DNA of 64,000 nt from Lamellibrachia satsuma (GCA_033239005.1 BSQZ01000071.1:2397852-2461851), one strand, 5' to 3'. Positions 1 to 10,990 are shown, counted from the stretch's first letter. Notes: generated by a model not told the origin, from the letters alone. Translations and numbers: made by a program.

Positions 1-168
1 AAACTGCCAATAAATCAGAGGAAAAACACAAGGTATGCCAGCTTAGAAGGACGTTATTAACTGCTGCTAACCTTATACATGTATGTGTCAAGTCTACCAA
101 AGAGTGAGCATCGTTATATTTGTTAAGCCTGCCGAAGAGCGAACATCGTCATGGTTACTGGTTTGTAC

Positions 169-297
169 CTGCGTCACCATGGTGATACCAAGCAGGAAGA
201 ATAGTGCCGAGACACCACATAAGACGAAGAAGCGGTTTTTGCGCAGGACTGGGAATTCATCCATGATTCCACTCATAACTGTTTCAAGGTCAACCAT
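169..297 (-). CDS. SLC6 transporter exon 10c (end of TM8, IL4, TM9), canonical-like version
   Basis: 129 bp, 43 codons, phase 0 at both ends. The acceptor follows a pyrimidine-rich tract (tgcttctgtag) and the donor is gtacaa. The peptide starts MVDLETVMSGIMDEFP, continues with VLRKNR (the usual SLC6 loop between TM8 and TM9), then a hydrophobic TM9 ending LLGITMVTQ. In family members this is followed by GGIY..., which would be the next exon to the left, outside the window. It is the third of three alternative copies in transcription order, the closest to the family consensus, and three residues shorter than the other two. It joins in frame to exon 9, which ends GIGSQ. Confidence 0.92.
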
Positions 298-2406
298 CTA
301 CAGAAGCAAGACATCGTTACAGGTGGAGCCACCCAACAAGTCCCTGGGACACTAACGAGGACAGCGCGGAACATAACGCCCACGGAGAGACGTCCACCAT
401 TTTACATCACTGAAAAACAACTGAAACTGCGATGAAAGAAATCACTGCTGCAGAAGCTGTGATTTAGTGAACAGGATCTGGTACAATAGTCATCGATCAA
501 GATTTGTATTGTGCTACAAGCGTGTCAATTCGCAGGTCTATGTCACACTCAACTGCGATGAGGCCAACAGGTGCATGATTAGAAATTTTAGAAAACAGAG
601 CAGTGATCGATGGCTATCATAAAAAGAAAGAAGAGAAAATAGCTTCACACGGTGTGGCCGCCGTGACAACCAGCGGTGTCACTCACGGTTAAATATCTGC
701 TGGAAATGGAGGTGTGTTTCAATCGCTATCAAATAATGGTTGGTTTCCGAAGGTTAATAAGCAAGGGTGTTCATTATAATGTCTAGTTGTAAATGCATAG
801 GGACGGTTTCAATGACTGATGTTGCAAATACTGAAGTTAGTCTGAATTAACTAAAATCTAAACAAACACAACAGTTTTTGCTATTTCTCCACTGTGGTTT
901 CACGCTATCATTTAGAAAATTGTACAAAAAAATCAGAACTATGAAAACACACCACCGTTCGGCGAGAAATTTTTAACGTGACCGATACCTCTGTTCACTT
1001 GTGGTATCCCAGCATCCCTTGGGCAGTGTTGGGAATATGCAACATGGGTGATGCCCTAAACATAGTGCCCCGTGTATATTGGTGACGGACGTGGGTCTAT
1101 TATCGTCATGTTACCACTTGTAAAACAAAACACCACCCACGCATTAGTAATTGCTATCTTCTTTCACTGGTTATCATGCTAGGTGTCTATCAACGACAGT
1201 TTGTTAGTGTCTATGACCACCACCCAGGTATGTTTTGCGCAGCAGCATTCAAACAACACTGTCAGTAAAAATGTGTAAAATCTGTCAGTGTTTTCTCTCC
1301 TCCGACGTTTGTAGGTCTTGTAGGAAGGTAACATGTCCAACTCTCACCGCCCTCCCGGAAAACTCACTTTGATCTTCAGTTCAATTTCTATTGTTGCTAC
1401 GATAGAGTATGGGATCAGATTCTTTTCCTGCATTGCTGTTTACTGTCTACCCTGTTTACCCTACCAGTGATCACTGGAATTGCAAGTCTTGGGAAACCTT
1501 CCAGGTCAATAAGTGTGCATGGTGAGGAGTGACTCCAATGATTTAATGTGGACGAAGTCTGCAACACGGTTTAGCCGAACTCTGTCACTGAGTGCTGCCC
1601 TCTGCCAGTGACTTTGGTGGTGGCTCAAAATGTGCGTCCCATCCCGGAATATTAACGTGAACAGCGTGCCGTCAGCGACTTGTGCAAAGAACACCGTGCA
1701 TGAAACCACGGAGGGGTACACCCCAAAACGTCCTGTCAGAGTGCACCCCAAACCAAACGGCAACATGAACAACAACAACACTAACTGATGGCTACAAACG
1801 TCGAGCAACACAAACAACAACGTCTAAGCCCAGTCTGTACTGCCACACCCTTCGTCAGTCAGTTGACTTTCACAAAAGAAGTCCGAATGATTTTGACCAT
1901 AAACACCCAAGCCACAGTGTGTAGCTATGATGCCAGGCCACAATTCCAGAAATGCCGTCTTACTTTGGTTGAGTTGAAATCAGTATTTTTACTTGAAATT
2001 CTGTAAAAAAATTTCATTGGTTAATCGGCCTATAGCAGGCAGATTCCGATCAAGTATCATCGTCTATTAAGCTACGAAGTATACCTACCTCAAATGAAAT
2101 CCACTACGTTTTGCGGGAAATCTGCCTTGCGAGTTTTCATAAATGAAATAAAATACAGGATAGGGCCGTTTTCCTCCCAAAAATCTGTATTGAATACGGG
2201 TACTCAATACAATACGGGTACTCAATACAATACAGGTATTCAATACAATACGGGTACTCAATACAATACAGGTATTCGATACAATACGGGTACTTGATAT
2301 AAAACGGCATGCCTGCAATTCAAGGCAATTTTGTGCATAGTGAACCGACTGAGTTGGGTGTGAGCTGCACCATGGCGGCGCAGCATCTGAGTGGTGCACG
2401 GGCTAC
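298..2406. other. Intronic sequence between exons 10c and 10b
   Basis: About 2.1 kb with no recognisable coding exon. The only structure I see is the 18-bp tandem array near its right end, listed separately. Short open frames here (for example minus strand 1506-1820) have no family motifs. Confidence 0.5.
2196..2298. repeat. 18-bp tandem repeat, TACGGGTACTCAATACAA type
   Basis: About six head-to-tail units alternating aatacgggtactcaatac and aatacaggtattcaatac variants. It lies in the SLC6 intron about 110 bp downstream, in the transcribed direction, of exon 10b. No coding meaning is seen. Confidence 0.85.
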
Positions 2407-2544
2407 CTGGGTGGTGCAAAGAATGCCAATGCAGAACGCGATACTACACAGGACGATGACCATCACGAGACGCTTGCGCCAACTCCTCTGCAGCGTCAGT
2501 GACTTGTCGACAATGCCCGTCATAATTGTCTCTACCTGCACCAT
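2407..2544 (-). CDS. SLC6 transporter exon 10b (alternative TM8-TM9 exon)
   Basis: 138 bp, 46 codons, phase 0 at both ends. The acceptor is cattgtcattttag and the donor gtagcc. The peptide starts MVQVETIMTGIVDKS, has a basic loop with SWRKR, then a hydrophobic TM9 ending FCIGILCTTQ. It aligns with exons 10a and 10c across its length; the shared M-V-x-x-E-T-x-M-x-G-I core is encoded with different third bases, which argues for protein-level selection and an old duplication. It shares length and the CIGI-x-CTTQ ending with 10a, so these two are sister copies. The loop lacks the DEFP element of 10c. The alternative reading is a decaying duplicate, but frame and splice sites are intact. Confidence 0.85.
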
Positions 2545-3150
2545 CTAAAATGACAATGTGGCCACCAGGTGGCGTTGTAGTCATCCCAGAGCGTCTCGTC
2601 GACGGCAGATGTTTCTCGACAATGCAACATCCAACAGTGCAGACATGTGCCGGTAGTTCATGTGAAAATAAACTCTTGGAAAAAAATGGCTATTAAATCA
2701 CGCGTAGATCATCACACCACTAATTTGTGATTATACATACCAACGATATTAGTTAACTAAATACACTAACTAAGTTATTAATCGCATTAACCGTCTCCTA
2801 GTATGCCAAGCCACTTTCAATCACACACACACAAACACATCAGAGATGCCAACTCTGGATTTTCAAGTTGGAAACATTCTGCAAACACTGACAAATTCTC
2901 CATTTTCCTCTTCTTAAAATCTATGGCATCTCCGATCTGTTAATAACTAGGTTATGCACCTGCATGCATTGTCACCAACAGCACCCTCTGGTGAGTTTTT
3001 ATGGAACCGCTAGTCGGTTTCGGCCCCCTCCCACTTTCCCGACACACCCAAGAAGCAGGGACACCGGCCGGGACCACAGTAAGGGAAGGCGGCTACCAAG
3101 CACCATAGCTATACAAGGCCGTCATCATAACAATGAGGGAGCGCAGCTAC

Positions 3151-3288
3151 CTGTGTCGTACACGTGATACCTATGCAGAAGAAGACTGTTGCGACAACGA
3201 TCGTGGTGCAAAAACGTATGCATGGGTTGCGTGCGATAAGCTTAATCTCGTCTGTTATTCCGGTCATCACTGTCTCCATTATTACCAT
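3151..3288 (-). CDS. SLC6 transporter exon 10a (alternative TM8-TM9 exon)
   Basis: 138 bp, 46 codons, phase 0 at both ends. The acceptor is gtgtcgtacacag, with a weaker pyrimidine tract than the other copies, and the donor is gtagct. The peptide starts MVIMETVMTGITDEI, has a loop around LIARNP, then a hydrophobic TM9 ending FCIGITCTTQ. It is the first of the three copies met by the transcript after exon 9 and lies about 0.6 kb from 10b. It matches the same SLC6 segment as 10b and 10c: the C-terminal half of TM8, intracellular loop 4 and TM9. Only one copy can be included at a time if the downstream TM10 exon is to follow sensibly. Confidence 0.82.
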
Positions 3289-4490
3289 CTGTGTACGACA
3301 CCGACAACATGACAAGTTATTACGACATGTCATCACAACATGACACGTCATTGCAGTATGACATCATTACGGCAGAATATGACGTCATTATGGCAGCTTC
3401 TCTCATTAAAGGTACAAACGAATCGTTTTTATTGTCAAATTAGAGTACACTGTATAAACTACAGGTGTGTCCTGACATCTTCATCGTCCCAATATGTTTT
3501 AATGAACCCCAATTCTCAAAATATAATCTGACCGTTATCTGTTTATTTGTACATTAGTGAAGAGCTGTTGATAATTCCCAATACATGTCAGCAAAGTTTA
3601 TTATCGCGGTCAGGCATTCAGGGGATAATTAATTAACACGACTAAAATTACATTCCCTCTGCGTGCAATGTAAACATGATATTCACCATGAAACATTCAA
3701 ATTAAAATATCAAGTTACATATATATATATTCACCGGCATAGGTTTCGCCAGAAGCCAGATTTTGCCTCATTTTGCGATCTCGCTGGATCTCACATTAGA
3801 TATGTCACTGATCCGATATAAAATCATATATCGTTCACTGGAAGTATTAACGTCTGACAAAGTTATTTTTTTCGAAGAAAACTGATGCATAAACAGGTTT
3901 TCGAGACATATTTTCATGTATCCAGTTCGACATTAATCACCAGGTAGCCCTACTGGGTTTACACATCGGGGCATTTTGTAAATATGCCGTATTTCATCGA
4001 ACGAATATGTATGCAACTGTTTGTCCTAATCACCACAGGAAAGTAATCGAATGGCCTCGTGATTTTTATACATTTAATGCATTGCATATTACCACACAGT
4101 GAAGCTTTTTCGAAGATGCTCGTTCTTTTAAGACAAATTCTGGCACTAGCCTCGCTTTGAGAAATGTATCTATCTGTCGTTCAATATTGGCGAGTAGTTC
4201 ACTCAAACCAATTTTTTTCCAACAACTTGTTTGTACTTGATAGATGAAATAACTGGTAGTTGTTTCAATTACGAATCCCATGCACAAAAGTGTCTTCAGG
4301 GGTTTGTGAAAACATATTATATTACGTAAGGCAAAAACCACACCAACCAGTATAGTTTATACAATATGACAAGACTAAAACAAAAACGATCAGATTTTGT
4401 ACCTTCAGATGTTGTTTTCACCTGCACAACTGCATTAGCATGTAAGCTGTTACCAGATTATGTTAAATTCATATTAAAGAAAGTATTGCT
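3289..4490. other. Intronic sequence upstream of exon 10a
   Basis: About 1.2 kb of AT-rich intron with a short (TA)n run near 3720 and repeated tgac(g)tcat-like trinucleotide-rich sequence at 3305-3400. I see no further copy of exon 10 and no other gene. Confidence 0.5.
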
Positions 4491-4932
4491 ACCTTTCAGT
4501 CTCGAATATTAGACCCTCTCGGTCCATTTGTCAGTGGTAATCTGAACTGCTCTCCGATGTCATGTGACCACATTGGTGTTTGTCAAATGACAGCAGTTCC
4601 AGTTCAAAAAAAGGAGGGCCACCCACATGGAACACCAAATCAACGAGGGCCACATTATCATGGCCAGAGATGCTACAACACTGGCCCGAGAAGACAACGT
4701 CTGACCCGGAAAGATCAGCAAAACAGCCAAAATAAGGGAAAATACCCAGCATGCAACAGATAAAGATGTTATAAACCTTCCCACAATTTTCATACAACTC
4801 CTGTCATGTGACAATCACCAACACGGTCACATGATGCCGGAGAGCAGTTCAGACTGATGCCGACATCGGGACCATGAGGGTCCCGAAAGCTAAGTTGATC
4901 TAACATTTGAGACTCTGAAAGGCAGTTGCACT
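4491..4932. mobile_element. Foldback/MITE-like element with long imperfect inverted repeats
   Basis: The left arm (ctttcagtctcgaatattag ... tctgaactgctctccg ... catgtgacc ... ttggtg) recurs in reverse complement at 4810-4927 in the same order with small insertions. The arms exceed 100 bp and enclose a centre of roughly 190 bp. No transposase is present, so it would be non-autonomous. Its right edge lies within about 10 bp of the TTAA that starts the 4941-8832 transposon. The minus-strand open frame across the centre gives hydrophobic peptide but no reliable family match. Confidence 0.6.
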
Positions 4933-5190
4933 TCCTTTAAGGGGAAGCTCGATGGTGAAAATTATTATTTTTCATTTAATTTATTTTTTTTGGTCATTTT
5001 AAGATTTCATTTATATTCGTGTACTCTGATTATCTAACTATCAATTTATGCACATTACACATAAAAATACATTCAATATGTGCAATAAAAACGTATCTAT
5101 ACAGGCCACCTATTGTCTTATAATTATTTATATTGCGTAGTTACGCAACTGCGATCGAAAAACAACAGCGAGTTCGGCTGCCGACGGCAG

Positions 5191-5207
5191 CCGCCATTTT
5201 TGTAAAC
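5191..5207 (+). promoter_or_regulatory. Conserved 5' motif CCGCCATnTTTGTAAAC in transposon copy 1 (YY1-like)
   Basis: ccgccatttttgtaaac occurs here and, with one change, at 29925-29941 in copy 2, at a similar distance before the start codon although much of the flanking DNA has diverged. The GCCAT core resembles a YY1 site (reverse complement AAATGGCGG). A promoter role is inferred. Confidence 0.4.
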
Positions 5208-5478
5208 ATACCCACGTGTTTGGTACTGCCAGAAAGCTTCACTTTCGCACTGCATGATGGTCATCATGCTTTTCTGATAACTTCGGTAGCTTTCGTGTAT
5301 TTTCGCCTAGAAGAGAGCCCCCCAAGCAAGTTTTCTGCGGTTGTCATTGGTCCGAGCAGTGCACGTGACTGATCCAGCTACGCTCATTCGCTACTTCGCT
5401 GCACAAAGGGAATTTCCTGAACTTTCGCCATTGTTGTTTATCTATCGCTTGCTTGTTATTTTATCAGTTTTTGGTAAA

Positions 5479-5858
5479 ATGTCTGGGAAATATGTGAAAT
5501 CAAGGAGGGTGTTTGGAACGAAATCTGGTAGTCGACGCCGCCACCTAAGCCTAGCGCGATCCATGATCAGTAAATATCCGAAAAATCGAGTTGAAAGCGA
5601 CGAAGCTGCCGAGTTGCAAGCGCCGTCAACAACAGGTGCAATGGCAACAGAGCCTTCCGTTGATGTGAGTCATTGGCATTGTTTTATTTTATATTTTAGT
5701 GTATGGTATCTATGATTTGTTATTTTCTATGACAAAAAACATAGTAGTAATGTTGAGTTACCCCATCCCAGGTCCTGGACATAATGTATTTTTTTATAGA
5801 CTAGGCCCTATATCATAGCATATATAGGCATTATTATAGCCGGTATATATTATTCATA

Positions 5859-5923
<65 letters not shown>

Positions 5924-7863
5924 GTTGAAGCATGAGTTTTATGAAAAAAATTTGGTATTTTAATCTTTTGCTAGTAAATAATGGCAATGGATCATGGCAT
6001 TATATAATATGGTCACCATAGCAATACTTTGAAAATAAAATTGCTTTGTCTGATTGTTTGAAGAGCTAACTAATTGGGAAATATTGTCTGTGTATATCAA
6101 AGTAAACAATAACATTATTTCCATTACAGACGGAGTCTCAGGAGCCTTCAACTTCGACCGCTGCCACCTCGGCAACGAAGTGCAAGTTGCAGTACCGGAC
6201 ACCATTCGAACTTGGTGATGCCCGTGATCCTAACAAACGTCGCCAAGCCATTGAGACATGCATCACGCGCTGTAGGAAGATGTCAACCCTAGTGAAAGGT
6301 CTGCTGTGTCTACAGTGCAGCTCGCCATCGTTGCATATTCGGGCCGTCAACCATCGCCTCGGCCTGGTCTGCGCCTACGAGACGTTCTGCACTGAATGCA
6401 ACGCTGTGCTGAACTCGACATTGTCATCAGATAGACTTGACGAGGCTACAGCAGGAAATGCCCCGTTCACGGTAGTACGCCAGGCTGTCGCTGCGACGAT
6501 GGACATGGGAGTGGGGCATGCAGGCCTCATCAAGCTGTGTCGTTTCTTCGACATGGTGCCGATGCACCACTCCTCCTACATCAAGCACATGCTAGCTGTG
6601 ACTGAAGCTAACAAGCAGGTTGTGACTCGTGTGCTGGACAGTGCGGCCACTACTGTCCGGAATGCATACCGACAAGTCAACCCATCAATCGCGGAAGAGG
6701 ATGTCATCGACCTGACAGTAAGTTTTGATGGGTCGTGGATGACACGTGGACACAAGTCATCCTACGGCGTTGGCTGTGTCACTGACACAGTGACAGGCCT
6801 GGCAGTGGATTTGGCAATTTTTTCACTGTACTGCCAGCGGTGTTCCTACGCAAAGAAACGATATGGCGGCAGGGACACAGATGAATTCAAAGCCTGGTAT
6901 GCGACCCACATGAACGAGTGCAACCGGAACTTTGACGGAACGTCCGGTGGCATGGAAGTTGCTGCCGCTGAGCAGCTGTGGGAGCGATCGCTTGAACGTG
7001 GCTTCCGTTATACAACGATCGTTGCCGACGGCGATGCCAAAACATACAAGCACCTGTGCGATCGACGCATATATGGCGACATGGTTTTGAAGAAAGAAGA
7101 ATGTATCAACCACGTCGCCAAACGACTTGGTACCGCCATGAGGAAGTTGGCGTCCTCCGGAAAGAAGGCTGGTGTCACACTGGGAGGACGGGGCCACGGC
7201 AAGCTTACGCAAGCTACTATCGTGAAGCTGACCGCCTACTATGGCAAGGCGATACGTGCCCACCCGAATGACCTTGACGCAATGCGCGATGCAGTATGGG
7301 CCACCTTCGACCGTGCCGTGTCCACCGATAAGAAGCCCCAGCATGACCGCTGCCCGGTGGGAGCTGACAGCTGGTGCTTCTACCAGAAGGCACTCGCCAC
7401 CGGGCAGGAACCTGGACCACACAAGACCAACGTGGGCACTCCTCTATCAGCCGAAGTTGTCAAGCCTGTGAGGGAGGTGTATGCACGTCTGTCTCACGAT
7501 GACCTGCTGACCCGGTGCCTGCGAGGCGAGACGCAGAACCCGAACGAGAGCCTCCACTCCAAGATTTGGGCCAAGTGTCCAAAGACGGGATTTGTGTGTG
7601 TGCACAGAGTTCTTGCTGCCACATGTGCTGCAGTAGCAGAATTTAACAGTGGGGTGGAGGTTACAATGCGACACCTGTGTGATGTTATGGGTGTCACACC
7701 TGGAGAGCATTTGCTGGCATCAGCTGAGAAGACAGATGCGAGGAGACTGCAACAGGCCGAGCGACAGACCAAGGCCTCAACAAAGGAAGCACGTCGTGCT
7801 CGGCGAGTTGCCCGGGCAGCTGAGTCCGAGTCAACAGCTGACTATGCTGCCGGTGCCTTCTAG
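5479..7863 (+). CDS. DDE transposase, Kolobok / Mutator-like domain family, copy 1 (two exons)
   Basis: Exons 5479-5664 and 6130-7863 (donor gtgagt, acceptor ccattacag, phase 0) encode 639 residues. The start is the ATG in aaaATGTCTGGG, equivalent to the start in copy 2; upstream open frame lacks an ATG. Exon 1 gives a basic N-terminus (SGKYVKSRR, SRRRH) that may bind DNA. A cysteine cluster at about residues 122-152 (CLQC ... C ... CTEC) looks zinc-binding. The catalytic core is predicted from D262 (SFDGSW), D362 (VADGD), C387/H390 (ECINHVAKR) and E535 (NPNESLHSKIW), a D-D-CxxH-E arrangement shared with MULE-like enzymes. No stop or frameshift is seen, so the enzyme could be functional. No THAP domain was recognised at the N-terminus. 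It would cut and paste its own element in the nucleus. Confidence 0.9.
5862..5916. repeat. (TA)n microsatellite in transposon intron
   Basis: About 27 uninterrupted TA dinucleotides inside the intron of the copy-1 transposase gene. Copy 2 has no such array at the equivalent place, so it grew after the copies diverged. Confidence 0.95.
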
Positions 7864-8832
7864 GCCACTGACACTGTGCTGCTGAATGTGCTGCTGAATG
7901 TGGAACTGTCTGGAACAATGTAGAGGAACATTGTGTTTTACATTTTGTACGTTACTAATTCCAATGATGGATGGACATTTGTTAGTTTGGGTGTGTTTTT
8001 TTTTCTCCAGTGTTGGCATATTAATGGCTTTCATATTATATATCATTAGAAAGAGTAATAGCTGGGAAACATGTAATTTTAGACCCATAATGATTTTATT
8101 GTATGCAATGTTCCTTGCTGAAACGTGGTCATTGCAACGATGCACTGATATTAGTTACCCTGGAGGTGTCTGTAATTTTGTTTTACATACTTTCCCTCAA
8201 CCAATTGTTGTATTTTATATACCATTAGAAAGAGGAATAGCTGGCACACATACATGTGAAATTTCAGAGCTGTATCTCTAACTTTTGTATGTCAAATTCA
8301 TTGTTGAAACTTTGATGTTGTTTTTCTCAATAACATGTTTTTCACCAACTTGACTTCTCTTCATTTTGCTGCAGCGACCATTTATCAGTGGAATCATGTG
8401 AAATTTTCAGGATTTCTTCCCAACATTATATGTCATCCTTTGATAGTTTCATATTTCAGAATAAGCATATAGATTTCATAGTATGATGACTTGGGTGGCA
8501 ATTGCGACGCGTTCATGATTTTCAATTTAAAAAAAAAATCATATCTTTTTGATGAAACAGAAACAAAAAAAAGTAAAACTATCAAAGTATTCATATTAAT
8601 ATAAGCAATACATGTGCAAAGTTTCAGTATATTTGGACAAGCCATTATCTAGATATTGTGATTCCGGTGATTGTGTAAAAAAAAACCTGGCGGACACAAT
8701 TTGTTTTTACAATTTTCTAAAATCCTTTTTATAAATTGTTAACATCGTGTAAAAATTTCAGCGAGCTGGGTTAAAAAAATAAGCAGAAAAAAATTATATG
8801 AAAAATAATAATTTTCACCATAGAGCTTCCCC

Positions 8833-9649
8833 TTAATCCTCCACAATGTTTGATCATGTTTGGGAAATAAATCAACTATTACTCCTGTGGGCAGCAACAG
8901 CATAACACCAATCTATGGGCTCCCAGTACAGGAGCACTCAGACAGTTTATCACGGTAATTACATTGAAAAGCTTATTTTTATGCAGAAACTATCTGCAGT
9001 TACAGTCACCTGACGAAAACCTACTAAAAACTAAACAATTTACACATACAATTTGCAGAGTGGGAGTCCTGTACACAAATTTATACAGGAATGGTTCTGA
9101 AATCAAGGCGTGTTTCCATCATAAGAGAACATGTCAGTGGAAGTGGCACAAATCTAGCCACAAAAAATCACGTGTACATATAATACACAATGTTGTATTG
9201 TAAATATATTATATATCTAATTATTCATTACATTTTAACTGATATATATTTAATGCATGTATATATATAATAACCTGAAATAAAGTTATTCATATTAGAC
9301 ACAAACAAGGCATGTATTTCAGAAAAAATTGCAACATTACTGACGAATACGAGACAAAAATGGAATATAGCTCTAAAGTTATTTCACATGGCAATATCCG
9401 GGCGCGCTCTGTAACTTGTATCCAACCAATGTTAACCTTTTTCTCATATTTCTCACCTGCAGAAGATGACTACAGTGGCGCCATCTAGCAGTAGTCGGTC
9501 TGACGACTGAAAGCTGCCAAAATGTGGCAAACTAGGTGAAGTTGACTGCAAGATGCGAGGAAACGATCAATAAACAACAACTGGTCTTATAAGTCTCTTC
9601 ACAGCCCATAGCTGGCAGCCATGATGAGAGTTGTTAAAGGGGCGTTTAC
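8833..9649. other. Intronic sequence between transposon copy 1 and SLC6 exon 9
   Basis: About 0.8 kb with no recognisable exon or repeat. The plus-strand open frame at 8964-9203 has no family features. Confidence 0.5.
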
Positions 9650-9762
9650 CTGACTGCCGATGCCGAGGAGAAAGAGCATGAAGAAGAAGAGGGCGGTCCA
9701 CATGGGAGCGAGGGGCATCAGACTCAACGCCCTGGGGTAGACAATGAACGCAAGCCCCGGAC
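9650..9762 (-). CDS. SLC6 transporter exon 9 (EL4 end, first half of TM8)
   Basis: 113 bp, entered in phase 1 and left in phase 0; acceptor tctgttgacag, donor gtaaac. It encodes residues 387-424: the PGLAFIVYP and [16 protein letters not shown] family motifs, ending LLGIGSQ. In most neurotransmitter transporters this end reads GLDSQ or GLDST, whose aspartate (SERT D437) helps bind the second sodium; here it is glycine (G422) followed by the conserved serine. The exon boundary falls directly before the segment that is swapped by exons 10a-c. Confidence 0.94.
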
Positions 9763-10185
9763 CTGTCAACAGATGTTAAGACTTCCCCCTCAATCCATTT
9801 AGCCAATAATATTATGTGCAGTCAGTTTTATTAAAGAGTGCTTACTTTTGTTAAAAATCATCAAAAGAACCGACTTTGATCGTTAGATCGGGTACCTTGT
9901 GAAAGTGTGAGCAACCGTATGTTAGTTTATATCAATACTTTTGCCCTTTTTTGCAAAATTTTACCAGATCTGGTCAAAAATAATTTACCAGTTTCTCCAA
10001 TGATTTCACTAGATCCGGTCAAAAATAATTTATCAGTTTCTCCAACGATTTCACCAAAACTAAATAACACATTTTCACAAATGCACTAGCATGTTGTAGT
10101 GTACACCAGATGGGCGGGAACGGAAAGACATGACGTGTCTGATTGCATTGGTATCTCCTGCAGTGGCTCCACCTAGGAGACGTAC

Positions 10186-10310
10186 CAGAGTCGATGACAT
10201 CCTTGATCTCGACGCCTTGTGACACGGCCATGTAACCAATGATGGAGAACACAGCGAAGCCTGCGTAGAGACTCGTGAGGAAGCTGACTATGTTGATCAT
10301 GATGGCATCC
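10186..10310 (-). CDS. SLC6 transporter exon 8 (TM7, start of EL4)
   Basis: 125 bp, entered in phase 2 and left in phase 1; acceptor gcctttgcag, donor gtacgt. It encodes the end of codon 345 to 386: RDAIMINIVSFLTSLYAGFA, then FSIIGYMAVSQGVEIKDV. The motif FSIxGxMA is typical of SLC6 TM7. The position of SERT N368, which binds Na1 and chloride, reads Ser354 here, while the partner serine (SERT S372) is kept as Ser358. Confidence 0.94.
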
Positions 10311-10581
10311 CTGCAAAGGCGTCCCACACAGAGTAGCCGACTTACATACAACGAGCTGACATCGACCTGTGATTTGCTCAGTTATTCACATAACTCATCA
10401 AACATTACCTCACCTCACCACCAAAGTTATTCTTCAAACTCTCTTGGAATATCAAATTCCATTATTCTCCATCAACTATAGCCACAATTGCTGGCCAGAT
10501 TAACAGGGGTGTAATTTATTGCGACATTTTCGTTGGACGTTATAAAAAAGTTGTTATATTAAAGGAAGTGCACCCTTTTGT

Positions 10582-10618
10582 CATATATATATATATATAT
10601 TATCAGAGAAATGTATAC

Positions 10619-10682
<64 letters not shown>

Positions 10683-10697
10683 CACATTTCTCTGATG
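10582..10697. repeat. (TA)n arrays at the centre of an inverted repeat
   Basis: A TA run at 10582-10601, then tatcagagaaatgtatacc, a second TA run at 10622-10677, then aatacacatttctctgat. The sequences flanking the second run are reverse complements (atcagagaaatgt / acatttctctgat), so the array is the loop of a hairpin. It lies in the intron between exons 7 and 8. Confidence 0.85.
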
Positions 10698-10886
10698 GTC
10701 AGATGTATGCGGAGAGAAAAGTGCAGAGTCAGAAAATGGGAGATTTCCTACCGAGATGTCTTTTGAGAATACATTTCAAAACAACACCAAAACAGAGGCA
10801 AATGTCGCTGACAGTGATTCATGGAACAAACAATGTCGTGTCAAGAAACCTGTATTCACACCGTCTGTCATCAGAGATGCCCCTAC

Positions 10887-10990
10887 CTGAAGCAGTTGTG
10901 GTTAAAGTTGCTGTAGCTGGCCATTGTGATCATGCCGCCCCACGCCAAGTTAGTCGAGTAGAACAGCTGAGACGCAGCCGCAAACCATAT
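10887..10990 (-). CDS. SLC6 transporter exon 7 (TM6)
   Basis: 104 bp, entered in phase 0 and left in phase 2; acceptor gatctgttcag-type, read on the minus strand as ctgttcag, donor gtaggg. It encodes from residue 311 to the first two bases of codon 345: IWFAAASQLFYSTNLAWGG, then MASYSNFNHNCF. Q318 and S322 match the chloride-binding pair of SERT (Q332, S336). The unwound substrate-binding turn, usually S-L-G, reads S-T-N here, which suggests an unusual substrate. Confidence 0.94.

Larger units (their letters stand above)
4937..8836 (+). mobile_element. Full-length TTAA-flanked DNA transposon (Kolobok-type), copy 1
   Basis: The element body is 4941-8832, bordered by TTAA at 4937-4940 and 8833-8836. 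Both ends begin GGGGAAGCTC and continue with a matching inverted repeat of about 50 bp (ATGGTGAAAATTATTATTTT is shared). It carries one two-exon transposase gene, a 5' region of about 540 bp and a 3' noncoding region of about 970 bp. TTAA target sites occur in piggyBac and Kolobok; the protein is not piggyBac-like and has a D-D-CxxH-E layout, so Kolobok is the best assignment. It sits in the SLC6 intron between exons 9 and 10a, antisense to that gene. Confidence 0.85.

Noticed and set aside
4560..4814. Minus-strand hydrophobic frame loosely resembling an Nrf-6/acyltransferase-3 membrane segment
   Set aside because: The resemblance is short and the frame lies in the centre of an inverted-repeat element; no splice sites or motif residues support a gene.
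6823..7422. 199-codon minus-strand frame
   Set aside because: Shadow frame opposite the transposase catalytic domain of copy 1.
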